NCBI GenBank assembly: GCA_002305545.1 | Contig: DBRG01000016.1 | Location: forward strand, 1-64,000 | Length of the DNA stretch: 64,000 nt | From: Bacteroidales bacterium UBA1374 | GTDB taxonomy: Bacteria > Bacteroidota > Bacteroidia > Bacteroidales > UBA932 | Reading direction: 5' to 3' | Part shown: one piece after another, positions 44,853-53,364 of the stretch | Numbering within the stretch: the stretch's first letter is position 1 | Layout of the letters: each line of letters starts with the position of its first letter | The notes under the pieces: generated by a model | What the model saw: the letters and a program-made list of their open reading frames with translations, nothing else | The model's database searches: none | What the model was told of the DNA's origin: nothing | Program-made: the position numbers and the translations under genes

Positions 44853-45824
44853 ATGAAAAATCCAAGATACCTTATACCCCATTTCTTTACCGCAGATCCT
44901 TCCGTTCACCTGTTCAACGGGAGGCTCTACATCTATCCCTCACACGACATAGAATCGGGCATTCCGGAAAATGACAACGGAGATCATTTTGACATGCGTG
45001 ATTATCATGTGTTCTCCATGGAATCTCCGGAAAGCGAAGTGACCGATCACGGTGTGGTTCTGGACGTTAAAGACATACCCTGGGCAGGTCGCCAGTTATG
45101 GGATTGTGACGTGGCTTACAAAAACGGTGTCTATTACCTGTATTTCCCTTTAAAAGACAAAACCGACATTTTCCGTATAGGAGTAGCGGTGAGCCAAAAG
45201 CCCGAAGGACCTTTCAAACCCCTGGAAGCGCCCATCAACGGAAGCTATTCCATAGATCCATGTGTATTCCGCGATGATGACGGATCCCATTATATGTACT
45301 TTGGAGGCCTCTGGGGCGGGCAATTACAACGTTACCGCAACAACAAAGCCATAGAATGTGGTCATGAGCCTGAAAACGACCAACCGGCACTTCCATCCAG
45401 AGTAGCCCGGCTGAGTGACGATATGCTTCAGTTTGCCGAGGACCCCAAAGAGGTGGTTCTTTTGGACAGGAATGGGGATGTGCTGAAAGCGGGTGATCAC
45501 GACCGGCGTTTTTTCGAAGCTTCCTGGATGCACAAATACAAAGGAAAATACTATTTTTCCTATTCAACCGGCAATACGCATAAACTTTGTTATGCCACAG
45601 GTGATAACCTATACGGACCATTCACCTACCGGGGAGTAATACTTACTCCTGTTGTAGGCTGGACGACACACCACTGCATTATTGAATTCAAAGGCCGCTG
45701 GTACCTTTTCTTTCACGACAGCGTTCCTTCGGGAGGAAAGACATGGTTGCGCAGCCTTAAAGTGACAGAGATAGAGTACAATAACGACGGTAGCATTGTA
45801 ACTATTGACGGGGGAGGTGTTTAG
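44853..45824 (+). CDS. Cytosolic GH43 beta-xylosidase/arabinofuranosidase
   Basis: A 323-residue single-domain GH43 without signal peptide, so it acts in the cytosol. All catalytic acids are present: Asp15 in TADPSVH, Asp135 in SIDPCVFRDDDG and Glu222 in FFEASWMHKY. The size and the YPSHDIESG / MRDYHVFS motifs place it near GH43 subfamily 1 xylosidases. It would hydrolyse xylo-oligosaccharides brought in by the GPH symporter two genes upstream. It is the last gene of its operon, with a small inverted repeat right after the stop. Confidence 0.93.
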   Translation: MKNPRYLIPHFFTADPSVHLFNGRLYIYPSHDIESGIPENDNGDHFDMRDYHVFSMESPESEVTDHGVVLDVKDIPWAGRQLWDCDVAYKNGVYYLYFPLKDKTDIFRIGVAVSQKPEGPFKPLEAPINGSYSIDPCVFRDDDGSHYMYFGGLWGGQLQRYRNNKAIECGHEPENDQPALPSRVARLSDDMLQFAEDPKEVVLLDRNGDVLKAGDHDRRFFEASWMHKYKGKYYFSYSTGNTHKLCYATGDNLYGPFTYRGVILTPVVGWTTHHCIIEFKGRWYLFFHDSVPSGGKTWLRSLKVTEIEYNNDGSIVTIDGGGV

Positions 45825-45838
45825 TCTCTGCCAGAGAC
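45824..45838. terminator. Small inverted repeat between convergent GH43 and GH130 genes
   Basis: GTCTCT at 45824-45829 and AGAGAC at 45833-45838 form a 6-base stem with a 3-base centre in the 19-base gap between two converging genes. A second weak repeat, ACAAGGA/TCCTTGT (45837-45864), reaches into the GH130 end. There is no T-run, so termination strength is doubtful. Confidence 0.35.
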
Positions 45839-45843
45839 AAGGA

Positions 45844-47010
45844 TCACATTTGCCTGTTCCTTGTGATGATATTGTTGATGGTCTTTACAGAAGCTGCGCT
45901 GGAAAATCCGTCCGGCGCCGTATTGAAACAGTAATCCAGCAGAATATCTTCGGAAGTTGAGGCTACATGCAAGAGTGAATCACTGGAAGCGTAATAGATC
46001 AGGATGGTGCCATCGTCCCGGCGGATCCAGCCGTTGGCAAATAATACATTAGATACGTCTCCAATGCGTTCTTCGTCTTGCGGGGCCATGAAATGTCCCG
46101 CAGGCTCGGCGATCACCCGCCAGGGTTCTTCCAGTGAAGTCACATAAAGGTACAATACGTAGCGGAGACCTGCGGCGCAGCTCCTGACCCCGTGCGCCAG
46201 GTGAAGCCATCCTTTGGCAGTTTTCAGGGGAGCGGGCCCTTCCCCGTTCTTCAGTTCCTTTATGGTATGGTAATGCCTCTTGTTGACGATGATTTCCTTT
46301 TGTACCCGGGCATTTGTAATATCATCCACAAGTGTCCATCCTATCCCTCCTCCGTTACCGGCATCGATGAAACCGTCCTGGGGTCTTGTATAGAAAGCGT
46401 ATTTCCCGTCAACAAATTCCGGATGCAGCACCACATTACGTTGCTGGCTGCGGGATTCCAGGTCAGGAAGCCTTTCCCAGTCAACCAGATCCCTGGTCCT
46501 GGCAATCCCTGCCGAGGCAATGGCCGAAGACAGGTCACCGGCAGGGGCAGAGGGGTCCTTTCTCTCGGCACAGAAGATTCCGTAAATCCAGCCATCCTGG
46601 TGCTCTACCAGGCGCATATCGTACATGTTGGTGGTCTGTTCACCCCATTCGGGTATGGAAACTGGTCTTTCCCAAAAGCGGAAATGATCAGTACCATTGG
46701 GGCTTTCGGCAATAGCAAAAAAAGATTTCCTGTCATATCCTTCCACTCTGGCGGCCAGAAGGTAGCGTCCTTTCCAGAACATGGCACCCGAATTAAAAAC
46801 GGCATTGAATCCATAACGCTGCAATAACCGGGGATTTGTTGCGGGATTCAGATCATAACGCCAGTCCAGTGGAATGTGGCCGGGAGTCAGGACAGGATTA
46901 CTGTAACGGCTGAACCATCCTGAAATATCTTCAATGGGGACATTATTGCTGTTCAGGATAGCATCCTGTTGTCTTTTGAGACTGTTCAACCTTTTTTCAA
47001 ATACATTCAT
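45844..47010 (-). CDS. GH130 phosphorylase, 4-O-beta-D-mannosyl-D-glucose phosphorylase type
   Basis: A 388-residue cytosolic GH130 protein. It closely resembles the Bacteroides fragilis 4-O-beta-D-mannosyl-D-glucose phosphorylase in the blocks I remember: RVEGYDRKSFFAIAESPNG, MYDMRLVEHQDGW, SQQRNVVLHPEFVDGKYA and TRPQDGFID. The general acid Asp131 in MYDMRL falls at the same number as in that enzyme. The reaction would be phosphorolysis of mannosyl-glucose to mannose 1-phosphate and glucose. No GH26 mannanase or epimerase, its usual partners, is in the window. The ATG at 47010 was chosen because it fits the family start; a longer frame runs to 47082. It is a single-gene unit with a good promoter. 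Confidence 0.9.
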   Translation of the reverse strand: MNVFEKRLNSLKRQQDAILNSNNVPIEDISGWFSRYSNPVLTPGHIPLDWRYDLNPATNPRLLQRYGFNAVFNSGAMFWKGRYLLAARVEGYDRKSFFAIAESPNGTDHFRFWERPVSIPEWGEQTTNMYDMRLVEHQDGWIYGIFCAERKDPSAPAGDLSSAIASAGIARTRDLVDWERLPDLESRSQQRNVVLHPEFVDGKYAFYTRPQDGFIDAGNGGGIGWTLVDDITNARVQKEIIVNKRHYHTIKELKNGEGPAPLKTAKGWLHLAHGVRSCAAGLRYVLYLYVTSLEEPWRVIAEPAGHFMAPQDEERIGDVSNVLFANGWIRRDDGTILIYYASSDSLLHVASTSEDILLDYCFNTAPDGFSSAASVKTINNIITRNRQM

Positions 47011-47128
47011 AATTATATAACCGGAAAGAGGCGCCGGGCAACGATTGTTAAAACCATGCTGCAGACGCCTCTTCTGACACAACTAACCTAATCCTAACCG
47101 AAAGACAATTCGTCTAACTTTCACGACA

Positions 47129-47159
47129 CAAATGTAAGTCCGGTATTACCATAAATCAA
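47129..47159 (-). promoter_or_regulatory. Promoter TTG-N20-TACATTTG for GH130
   Basis: On the minus strand a TTG (47159-47157) is followed after exactly 20 bases by TACATTTG (47136-47129), a full match to the Bacteroidota promoter. The predicted start is near 47124, giving a leader of about 115 bases before the ATG at 47010. Confidence 0.65.
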
Positions 47160-47298
47160 GTATTATTTTATCAAAGATTATACCTTTTTTTAGGGACAAA
47201 ACATACTGCATTGGAAAAGAATGATTATCTTGTGCCTGTATTCCTTCTGTTCTTAATAAGATTGGTTTTAAGACTGTGTTTTCAGGAAACAATGATTT

Positions 47299-47316
47299 AT
47301 GACAAAAAAGTGTCAT
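47299..47316. promoter_or_regulatory. Candidate operator ATGACA-N6-TGTCAT upstream of SusC
   Basis: A perfect inverted repeat with 6-base arms and a 6-base A-rich centre. It ends 41 bases before the TATATTTG element, just upstream of the expected -33 position, a usual place for an activator site. Confidence 0.4.
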
Positions 47317-47357
47317 TTTCAGATAAAATAATACTTATTTTTTCGTCATTAACCTTG

Positions 47358-47365
47358 TATATTTG
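47358..47365 (+). promoter_or_regulatory. -7 promoter element TATATTTG for the SusC operon
   Basis: Perfect TAnnTTTG match, 84 bases before the SusC ATG. The -33 position at 20 bases reads TTA rather than TTG, consistent with an activator-dependent promoter. The leader of about 80 bases is A/T-rich. Confidence 0.5.
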
Positions 47366-47449
47366 AGAGTTGAATTAACCAGTTCAAAATAACTCAGACT
47401 TAATTTATCACTAAATTTATAACTATCTATTAACCAAAAAACTAAACGT

Positions 47450-50400
47450 ATGAAAAACTATCTTTGGAAACGTCTGTTTGCGGGGATATTCCTGTTGCTT
47501 CTGGCCTCAGGTACATCCTTTGCTGCATACGGTGATCTGCAACAGTCAGGTCGTACGGTTACATGCGTGGTTTCTGACAACATGGGACCTGTTGTGGGTG
47601 CCTACGTTATTGTCAGGGGAACCATGAACGGAGGCAGTACTGACGCAGATGGACGTGTTGTCCTGAACAACGTGCCGGACAATACTACTTTAGTAGTTAC
47701 ATTCCTTGGCTACGTTACCCAGGAGGTTGCTCTGATGAACAATCAGACATTTATCGAAATCCTCCTTCAGGAAGACGCACAGGCTCTGGAAGAAGTAGTG
47801 GTTGTAGGTTACGGTGTTCAGAAAAAGAAACTCGTAACCGGGGCTACGGTTCAGGTCAGGGGTGACGACATCGCCAAACTGAACACGATCAGTCCGTTCA
47901 CAGCCCTGCAAAGCCAGGCCCCCGGTGTAACTATTGTACAAAACAACGGTCAGCCGGGCTCGGGATTCAAGGTAACTATCCGCGGTCTGGGTACCATCGG
48001 ATCCTCTTCGCCTCTGTATGTTATTGACGGTGTTGTCGGGGGTAATCTGGACAACATCAACCCCAATGACATCGAATCCATTGACGTGCTCAAGGACGCT
48101 GCATCTGCCGCCATTTATGGCGCCCGCGCCGCCAACGGTGTTATCATGGTTACCACAAAACAGGGCAAGCTTGGAAAGACCACCGTCACATATGACGGCT
48201 TTTACGGACAGCAATACCTGGCCAAAACCCCTGATCTGCTCACAGCACAGGAGTACATGACCATTCAGGATGAGATTCGTTTTAACGAAGGGAACCCCGC
48301 TTATGACTGGGCAAACCTTCTGCCTGCCGACCTGTACCAGTCCGTGATGAACGGAACCTGGAAAGGGACCAACTGGTTCAAGGAAGCCTATAACGAAGGT
48401 GCTCCCACACAAAACCACGCCATAGGGATAACCGGCGGTAGCGAACTCTCCAGATTTTCCATCGGGTTCTCCTATTCAGGGACCGAAGGTATTCTTGGAA
48501 AACCGGTACAATCGCAATTTGAACGTTATACCGCCAGAATCAACTCGGAACACGTGATCCTCAAAGGTCGCGATTTTGACATCATCAAATTTGGTGAGAC
48601 GTTGTACTACAACTACATCAGCAACAACGGTGTCGCTACCGGTAACATTTACTGGAACGCAATCCACAACCTGTTGGTTGCTAACCCGTTGCTTCCCATC
48701 CATAATGAAGAAGGCGACTGGTTCAACTACGACGACAAGCAATCTACAGGATGGAAGTTTGACGGCAATACCGGGAACCCCATCGGGGCTTTCTCGAACA
48801 ATGGACAAGGACTCAACCAAAGCAAGAGTTATTCGCTCCGCACAACCGCTTACCTGGAAATCCAACCCATCAAGAACCTGGTTTTCCGTTCGCAGTTCGG
48901 CTATAATATGAGCTCCAGCACTTATCGTTCCTACACAGCCATTTCTGCCTGGTCCAATAACGCCAGGACCTCCCTGGACAATGTCAGCCAGAGTGGCAGC
49001 ATGGGGCACGATTGGAAGATTGACAATACCTTGTCTTATACTTTCAACCTGAATGATAATCAATTTGACGTTCTGATAGGTCAAACGGCTGAAAAATGGG
49101 GTATGGGTGAGAATCTGAATTCATCGGGAGCCAACTCAATTTTCCCGGGATATATTTCTCCCAATACCAATATTAAAGATGTTATGAACTATGCCTGGGT
49201 GGACAATACCAAACCCACCGAACTCTCCCAACGCGGTGCCGGAGGCTCTGTATGGGGTGAAGGCGGGATTGCATCTTTCTTTGGCCGTATCAATTACAAC
49301 TACAAGGAAAAGTACATGGCCACTCTGATCTTCCGCGCTGACGGTTCTTCAAACTTTGCCCGCGGCAAACGCTGGGGTTACTTCCCCTCCGCTTCTGTAG
49401 GCTGGACCGTTTCAAACGAAGATTTCATGGCCGGTGCATCAGATGTGATTGACTTTTTGAAGATCCGCGCCAGCTGGGGACAAAACGGTAACTGCAGCAT
49501 TTCCAACTTCCAGTACCTGTCCACCATTGCCTTTGACGTAAGCAACGGTTATTACTTTGCAGCTGACAAGAAAACCCAGACCGTTGGCGGTTATGCAGAC
49601 ATTCTGGCCAACCCCGATGTCACCTGGGAAACTTCCGAACAGCTGAACATCGGTCTGGACGCCCGCTTTGCTAAAGGCCGTCTGGGACTTGCTTTTGACT
49701 GGTATCAGAAGATGACACGTAACTGGCTGCTTACCGCCCCGATTCCGGGCGTTTACGGTCTGAACGCCCCTGCCGTTAACGGTGGTGACGTTAAGAACTC
49801 CGGTGTGGAACTTTCTCTTACATGGGACGATTTCGTAGGTGACTTCCGCTACGGGATTTCACTAAACGGTTCTTACAACAAGAATGAAGTCACCCGTATT
49901 GCCAACACAGAAGGGATCATCCATGGTGCTTCCAACGTTCTGAGCCAGGGTACCACAGAAATGTACCGTGCCCAGGTTGGCTATCCCCTGGGATATTTCT
50001 ACGGATACAAGACTGCCGGCGTATTCCAGAACTGGGATCAGGTAAACAACACAGCTGCCAAATACGACGGAGCCAAACCAGGAGACCTTATCTTTATTGA
50101 CAGCAACGGAGACGGCAAGATCACCGAAGATGACCGCACCATGCTTGGTAGCGGACACCCCGACTTCCTGATGGGATTCAATATCTATTTTGCCTGGAAA
50201 GGACTGGACTTCAGTATTACCGGTGCAGGTGCCTTTGGACAGGAAATTGCAAAATCCTACCGTTCATTTGCTGACTCTCCCCTGCAAAACTTCACAACCG
50301 ACATTTTCGGACGCTGGACGGGTGAAGGCACTTCCAACAAGCTGCCTCGCCTTACTACAGGAAGTAACCTGAACTGGCAGAACATCTCTGATATTTATAT

Positions 50401-50650
50401 TGAAAAAGGAGACTATGTGAAGATCCAGAATGTCCAGATCGGGTACGATTTCAAACAGGCTTTCCGCAAATTGCCTTTCGGGCAGGTCCGTTTGTATGTT
50501 TCTGCACAGAACCTTTACACCTTTACCAATTACTCCGGACTCGATCCCGAGATCGGATACGGATATGATCAGGGCTGGGTACAGGGAATCGACCTTGGTT
50601 ACTACCCTGCGCCCCGTACGTATATGGTAGGTTTAAATCTTAAATTTTAA
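47450..50650 (+). CDS. SusC-like TonB-dependent outer-membrane transporter
   Basis: A 1066-residue outer-membrane importer. After the signal peptide (TSFAAYG) comes a CarboxypepD_reg-like domain at about 35-110 (VTCVVSDNMGPVVGAYVIVRG is its start). The SusC stretch EEVVVVGYG precedes the plug domain (about 115-235, ending AAIYGARAANGVIMVTTKQG). The beta-barrel fills the rest and ends in phenylalanine (GLNLKF). There is no STN domain, so it is unlikely to signal to an anti-sigma factor. It would import oligosaccharides bound by the SusD protein encoded next. Substrate is inferred as xylan or arabinoxylan from context. Confidence 0.95.
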   Translation: MKNYLWKRLFAGIFLLLLASGTSFAAYGDLQQSGRTVTCVVSDNMGPVVGAYVIVRGTMNGGSTDADGRVVLNNVPDNTTLVVTFLGYVTQEVALMNNQTFIEILLQEDAQALEEVVVVGYGVQKKKLVTGATVQVRGDDIAKLNTISPFTALQSQAPGVTIVQNNGQPGSGFKVTIRGLGTIGSSSPLYVIDGVVGGNLDNINPNDIESIDVLKDAASAAIYGARAANGVIMVTTKQGKLGKTTVTYDGFYGQQYLAKTPDLLTAQEYMTIQDEIRFNEGNPAYDWANLLPADLYQSVMNGTWKGTNWFKEAYNEGAPTQNHAIGITGGSELSRFSIGFSYSGTEGILGKPVQSQFERYTARINSEHVILKGRDFDIIKFGETLYYNYISNNGVATGNIYWNAIHNLLVANPLLPIHNEEGDWFNYDDKQSTGWKFDGNTGNPIGAFSNNGQGLNQSKSYSLRTTAYLEIQPIKNLVFRSQFGYNMSSSTYRSYTAISAWSNNARTSLDNVSQSGSMGHDWKIDNTLSYTFNLNDNQFDVLIGQTAEKWGMGENLNSSGANSIFPGYISPNTNIKDVMNYAWVDNTKPTELSQRGAGGSVWGEGGIASFFGRINYNYKEKYMATLIFRADGSSNFARGKRWGYFPSASVGWTVSNEDFMAGASDVIDFLKIRASWGQNGNCSISNFQYLSTIAFDVSNGYYFAADKKTQTVGGYADILANPDVTWETSEQLNIGLDARFAKGRLGLAFDWYQKMTRNWLLTAPIPGVYGLNAPAVNGGDVKNSGVELSLTWDDFVGDFRYGISLNGSYNKNEVTRIANTEGIIHGASNVLSQGTTEMYRAQVGYPLGYFYGYKTAGVFQNWDQVNNTAAKYDGAKPGDLIFIDSNGDGKITEDDRTMLGSGHPDFLMGFNIYFAWKGLDFSITGAGAFGQEIAKSYRSFADSPLQNFTTDIFGRWTGEGTSNKLPRLTTGSNLNWQNISDIYIEKGDYVKIQNVQIGYDFKQAFRKLPFGQVRLYVSAQNLYTFTNYSGLDPEIGYGYDQGWVQGIDLGYYPAPRTYMVGLNLKF

Positions 50651-50662
50651 TTGATATACAGT

Positions 50663-52435
50663 ATGAAAAAGATATTATTCATAGCACTTGCTGTCCTGCT
50701 GTTTTCGAGTTGTGAAGCTTTCCTTGACACGGAGAGCTACACCAAGAAAAACACCGGTAACTATCCGAAGACGGCAGACGATGCCATCCAGATGGTCACC
50801 GGGGTGTACGCCACCCTCAACAGGGTGCTTGCAAACTGTGGAAACTCCTACTATTTTGCAGCTCAGCTCCTGTCCGACGACATGTTCGCAGGTGGCGGTG
50901 AGAACGACAAGCACTGGACCAGTCTGGAGCACCTGATGTATGTCGACCTGAACCAATACAATAGTTTCTGGTCAGACAGGTACTCCGGCATTAGCCGTGC
51001 CAACATGGCTATTGCAAACCTGGACAAAGTGGAAGACGAGAAACTGCGTAACCAGCTGATGGGCGAAACCCTGTTCCTGCGTGCGCTGTTCTATTTTGAA
51101 CTGGTGCAGATGTTCGGGGATGTTCCCCTGATCACACAGGTTCCGCAGAGTGTATCCGAAGTAGCTGAGTATCCAGCCCAGTCAAGTCAGGAAGAAATTT
51201 ATGCATTCATTGCAGCTGACCTCAAGAAAGCTTCCGATATCATGCCTAACGACAAATGGAATGCCACCGTTTCCGGAGAAGGCCATGCCACACGCTGGGC
51301 TGCACAAGCCCTGCTGGCCCGTGTCTTCTTGTTCTACACCGGATTCTACGGCAAGACTGAACTGCCTATGATGGACGAAGAGTTCAATATTACAGGTAAG
51401 GTTACAAAAGCCGAAGTCATTGCAGGTCTGGAAGATTGTATCAACAACAGCGGCCATACCCTGGCTAACGATTTCCGCAGGTTGTGGCCCTACAGCAACT
51501 CCCTGAGTGCAAAAGACTACGATTATGTAGCAGATCTTAAGAACAAAGGTGAATACTGGCTCAAGGACGGAAGCAACCCCGAAACTGTTTTTGCCATCAA
51601 GTGTTCGCATCTGGCAAGCTGGAGCACCACAACGGGATATTCGAACCAGTATCTGTTGTTTTTTGCTATTCGTAATGCAGGCACCAGTGATCAGTACAAG
51701 AACCTGTTTCCTTTCGGACAGGGATGGGGCGCCGGACCGGTCAATCCCAAACTCTGGGATGACTGGGCAACACAGGAACCCACTGACAAGCGCCGCAAGG
51801 GATCCATTCTGGCTGCTGCAGACAGACCAAACTATGTCTATGGTGCAGACGCTCTGATGGAGGAAACCACACTATGGCAAAAGAAAGTGATCGCCATTAC
51901 AGGAGCCAAAGAATACGAAGGTGATGGAAGCATCAAAACATTGTACAACAGCTTTACCTCTTCTACCGAGTATTATGGTGACGGAGAGTCAGACGACTTC
52001 CAGCTGGGACACGAGATCGATGTTGTCCTGATCCGGTTTGCCGATGTATTGCTCATGCATTCGGAGTTGACCGAAACAGCCAATGGTATAAATCAGGTAC
52101 GTGCCCGTGCCGGCCTGCCTGCCGTTAGCTATTCATTCCCTGCCCTGCAAAAGGAACGCCGGTTTGAACTTGCCTTTGAAGGTCTTCGCTGGGGAGATAT
52201 GCGGCGCTGGGGTGACAACTATGCCATCAGTGCCCTTACAGGACAGCTGGGCCATACGATCTGGAACCGTGGTGTACAAACTGTAATGAAAGACCAGGGA
52301 GCCGGCTATTCAGCCCGCTACCAGGCAACCCGCGGATTCCTGCCTATTCCCTCTTCTGAAGTGGACCTTTCCAATGGTGTATTAAAACAAAACCCGGGCT
52401 GGGGCACCGATGCCGTGTTCGGAAGCTGGAACTAG
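50663..52435 (+). CDS. SusD/RagB-like surface glycan-binding lipoprotein
   Basis: A 590-residue outer-membrane lipoprotein (LLFSSC signal). It forms the lid of the SusC transporter and binds incoming glycan. The SusD layout is visible: N-terminal TPR helices (AINRVLANCGNSYYF-like region, MAIANLDKVED, ETLFLRALFYFELVQMFGD), and C-terminal ERRFELAFEGLRWGDMRRWG followed by FLPIPSSEV near the end. The ATG at 50663 is preferred; a TTG start 4 codons upstream adds nothing. It begins 12 bases after the SusC stop. Confidence 0.95.
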   Translation: MKKILFIALAVLLFSSCEAFLDTESYTKKNTGNYPKTADDAIQMVTGVYATLNRVLANCGNSYYFAAQLLSDDMFAGGGENDKHWTSLEHLMYVDLNQYNSFWSDRYSGISRANMAIANLDKVEDEKLRNQLMGETLFLRALFYFELVQMFGDVPLITQVPQSVSEVAEYPAQSSQEEIYAFIAADLKKASDIMPNDKWNATVSGEGHATRWAAQALLARVFLFYTGFYGKTELPMMDEEFNITGKVTKAEVIAGLEDCINNSGHTLANDFRRLWPYSNSLSAKDYDYVADLKNKGEYWLKDGSNPETVFAIKCSHLASWSTTTGYSNQYLLFFAIRNAGTSDQYKNLFPFGQGWGAGPVNPKLWDDWATQEPTDKRRKGSILAAADRPNYVYGADALMEETTLWQKKVIAITGAKEYEGDGSIKTLYNSFTSSTEYYGDGESDDFQLGHEIDVVLIRFADVLLMHSELTETANGINQVRARAGLPAVSYSFPALQKERRFELAFEGLRWGDMRRWGDNYAISALTGQLGHTIWNRGVQTVMKDQGAGYSARYQATRGFLPIPSSEVDLSNGVLKQNPGWGTDAVFGSWN

Positions 52436-52464
52436 TATTTTAAACGATTAAAAAAACTTACGAT

Positions 52465-53301
52465 ATGAAAAAAAGTTTAATCCTTGCGATTTTTGCCGTT
52501 TTTGTACTTCTTTCCGCTTGTCAGCCCGTCGAGATCAGACAGGAACTCAAGGGCGGAATTACGGAAAGCGAGCTCAATATTTCTGCGGTTCCGCAGATAC
52601 GGGACGGTAAAAACTCCAATTACATTGACCTGAACAGCGACGGAAACGCCTGCCTCTCCTCATGGGACTTCGGCGTTGGCCTGTTCGTGGGAACCAAAGG
52701 AACTGTCAAGGTGATGATGAAAGGACCCAACGACATCATTTTCACCGGTTTGAACGCTGACGGTACAAAGATTACCAAAACATTGACCGTGCAGGTTGAT
52801 GCATTGTATGACGTGGAACCTGAATGGGCTCTTTTCTGCGGAGCAACCGGTGAAAAGACCTGGGAATGGGATAATGTTACCGGACCGGGTGTCTGGGGTA
52901 ACGGCGGTTTCAAAGGTTGTGCTGCTCCATGCTGGTGGGTTGTCTCTCTGGGTGATATCAACGGACAGGCTCCCGGTGAGGGTGCCGGTGCCAGCATGAC
53001 ATTCACCATTGCAGGTGCCCGCCTTATCAAGAATTTCAACGATGGCACCACGGTTCAGGGATCTTTTACATTTGATATGTCCAAGATCATCCTGGATGAC
53101 GGTGGCAACGTCTGGGCCAAGGGAAAATTGAACACAAAGAACGTAACAGTGCTTTGTGGAAAATCTCCCAACGAAGGTGGAGCACCGGTTAATAGTTATG
53201 ACATCCTGAAACTTACAGAAAACAACATGGTGTTGTCCTATCCCGAACCGGGTGTCGGTTCCTGGGGAACTGCCTGGTTCTGGATGTTTAAGAAGAAATA
53301 A
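52465..53301 (+). CDS. Putative surface glycan-binding lipoprotein (SusE/F position)
   Basis: A 278-residue lipoprotein (LLSAC, Cys19). I do not recognise a named domain. It is beta-rich with many tryptophans and aromatic turns (KTWEWDN, GVWGNGGFKG, PCWWVVSLG, GSWGTAWFWMFKKK). Two repeated Trp-Gly-rich segments suggest a binding face. Gene position directly after SusD is where Bacteroidota encode surface glycan-binding proteins of unrelated sequence. The strong terminator after its stop makes it the last gene of the SusC/D transcript. Function is inferred from context and composition. Confidence 0.75.
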   Translation: MKKSLILAIFAVFVLLSACQPVEIRQELKGGITESELNISAVPQIRDGKNSNYIDLNSDGNACLSSWDFGVGLFVGTKGTVKVMMKGPNDIIFTGLNADGTKITKTLTVQVDALYDVEPEWALFCGATGEKTWEWDNVTGPGVWGNGGFKGCAAPCWWVVSLGDINGQAPGEGAGASMTFTIAGARLIKNFNDGTTVQGSFTFDMSKIILDDGGNVWAKGKLNTKNVTVLCGKSPNEGGAPVNSYDILKLTENNMVLSYPEPGVGSWGTAWFWMFKKK

Positions 53302-53315
53302 CCTGCCTTAATACG

Positions 53316-53349
53316 AAAAAAGGGTGACTCGCAGGAGCCACCCTTTTTT
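53316..53349 (+). terminator. Rho-independent terminator after the SusC/D operon
   Basis: Left arm 53316-53330 (six A, then GGGTGACTC) pairs with right arm 53335-53349 (GAGCCACCC, then six T) around a 4-base loop. The stem is 15 pairs with one A-C mismatch and ends in a T-run. It starts 15 bases after the lipoprotein stop. The A- and T-runs make it usable in both directions. Confidence 0.9.
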
Positions 53350-53351
53350 GC

Positions 53352-53359
53352 TATATTTG
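53352..53359 (+). promoter_or_regulatory. -7 promoter element TATATTTG for the DUF4369/DUF6057 unit
   Basis: Perfect TAnnTTTG match directly after the terminator, ending 5 bases before the ATG at 53365. The -33 position reads TCG. It predicts transcription starting at or next to the start codon, so the downstream genes form a separate unit from SusC/D. Confidence 0.5.
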
Positions 53360-53364
53360 TAATC

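Larger units (their letters stand above)
47011..47449. other. 439-base divergent intergenic region between GH130 and SusC
   Basis: No credible gene. It contains the GH130 promoter (47129-47159, minus), a palindrome (47299-47316) and the SusC -7 element (47358-47365, plus). The rest is AT-rich, with leaders of about 115 bases on the GH130 side and about 80 bases on the SusC side. I see no recognisable riboswitch. Confidence 0.7.

Noticed and set aside
47690..48418. 242-codon minus-strand open frame
   Set aside because: Antisense to the SusC plug and barrel, which are fully recognisable; no start signal.
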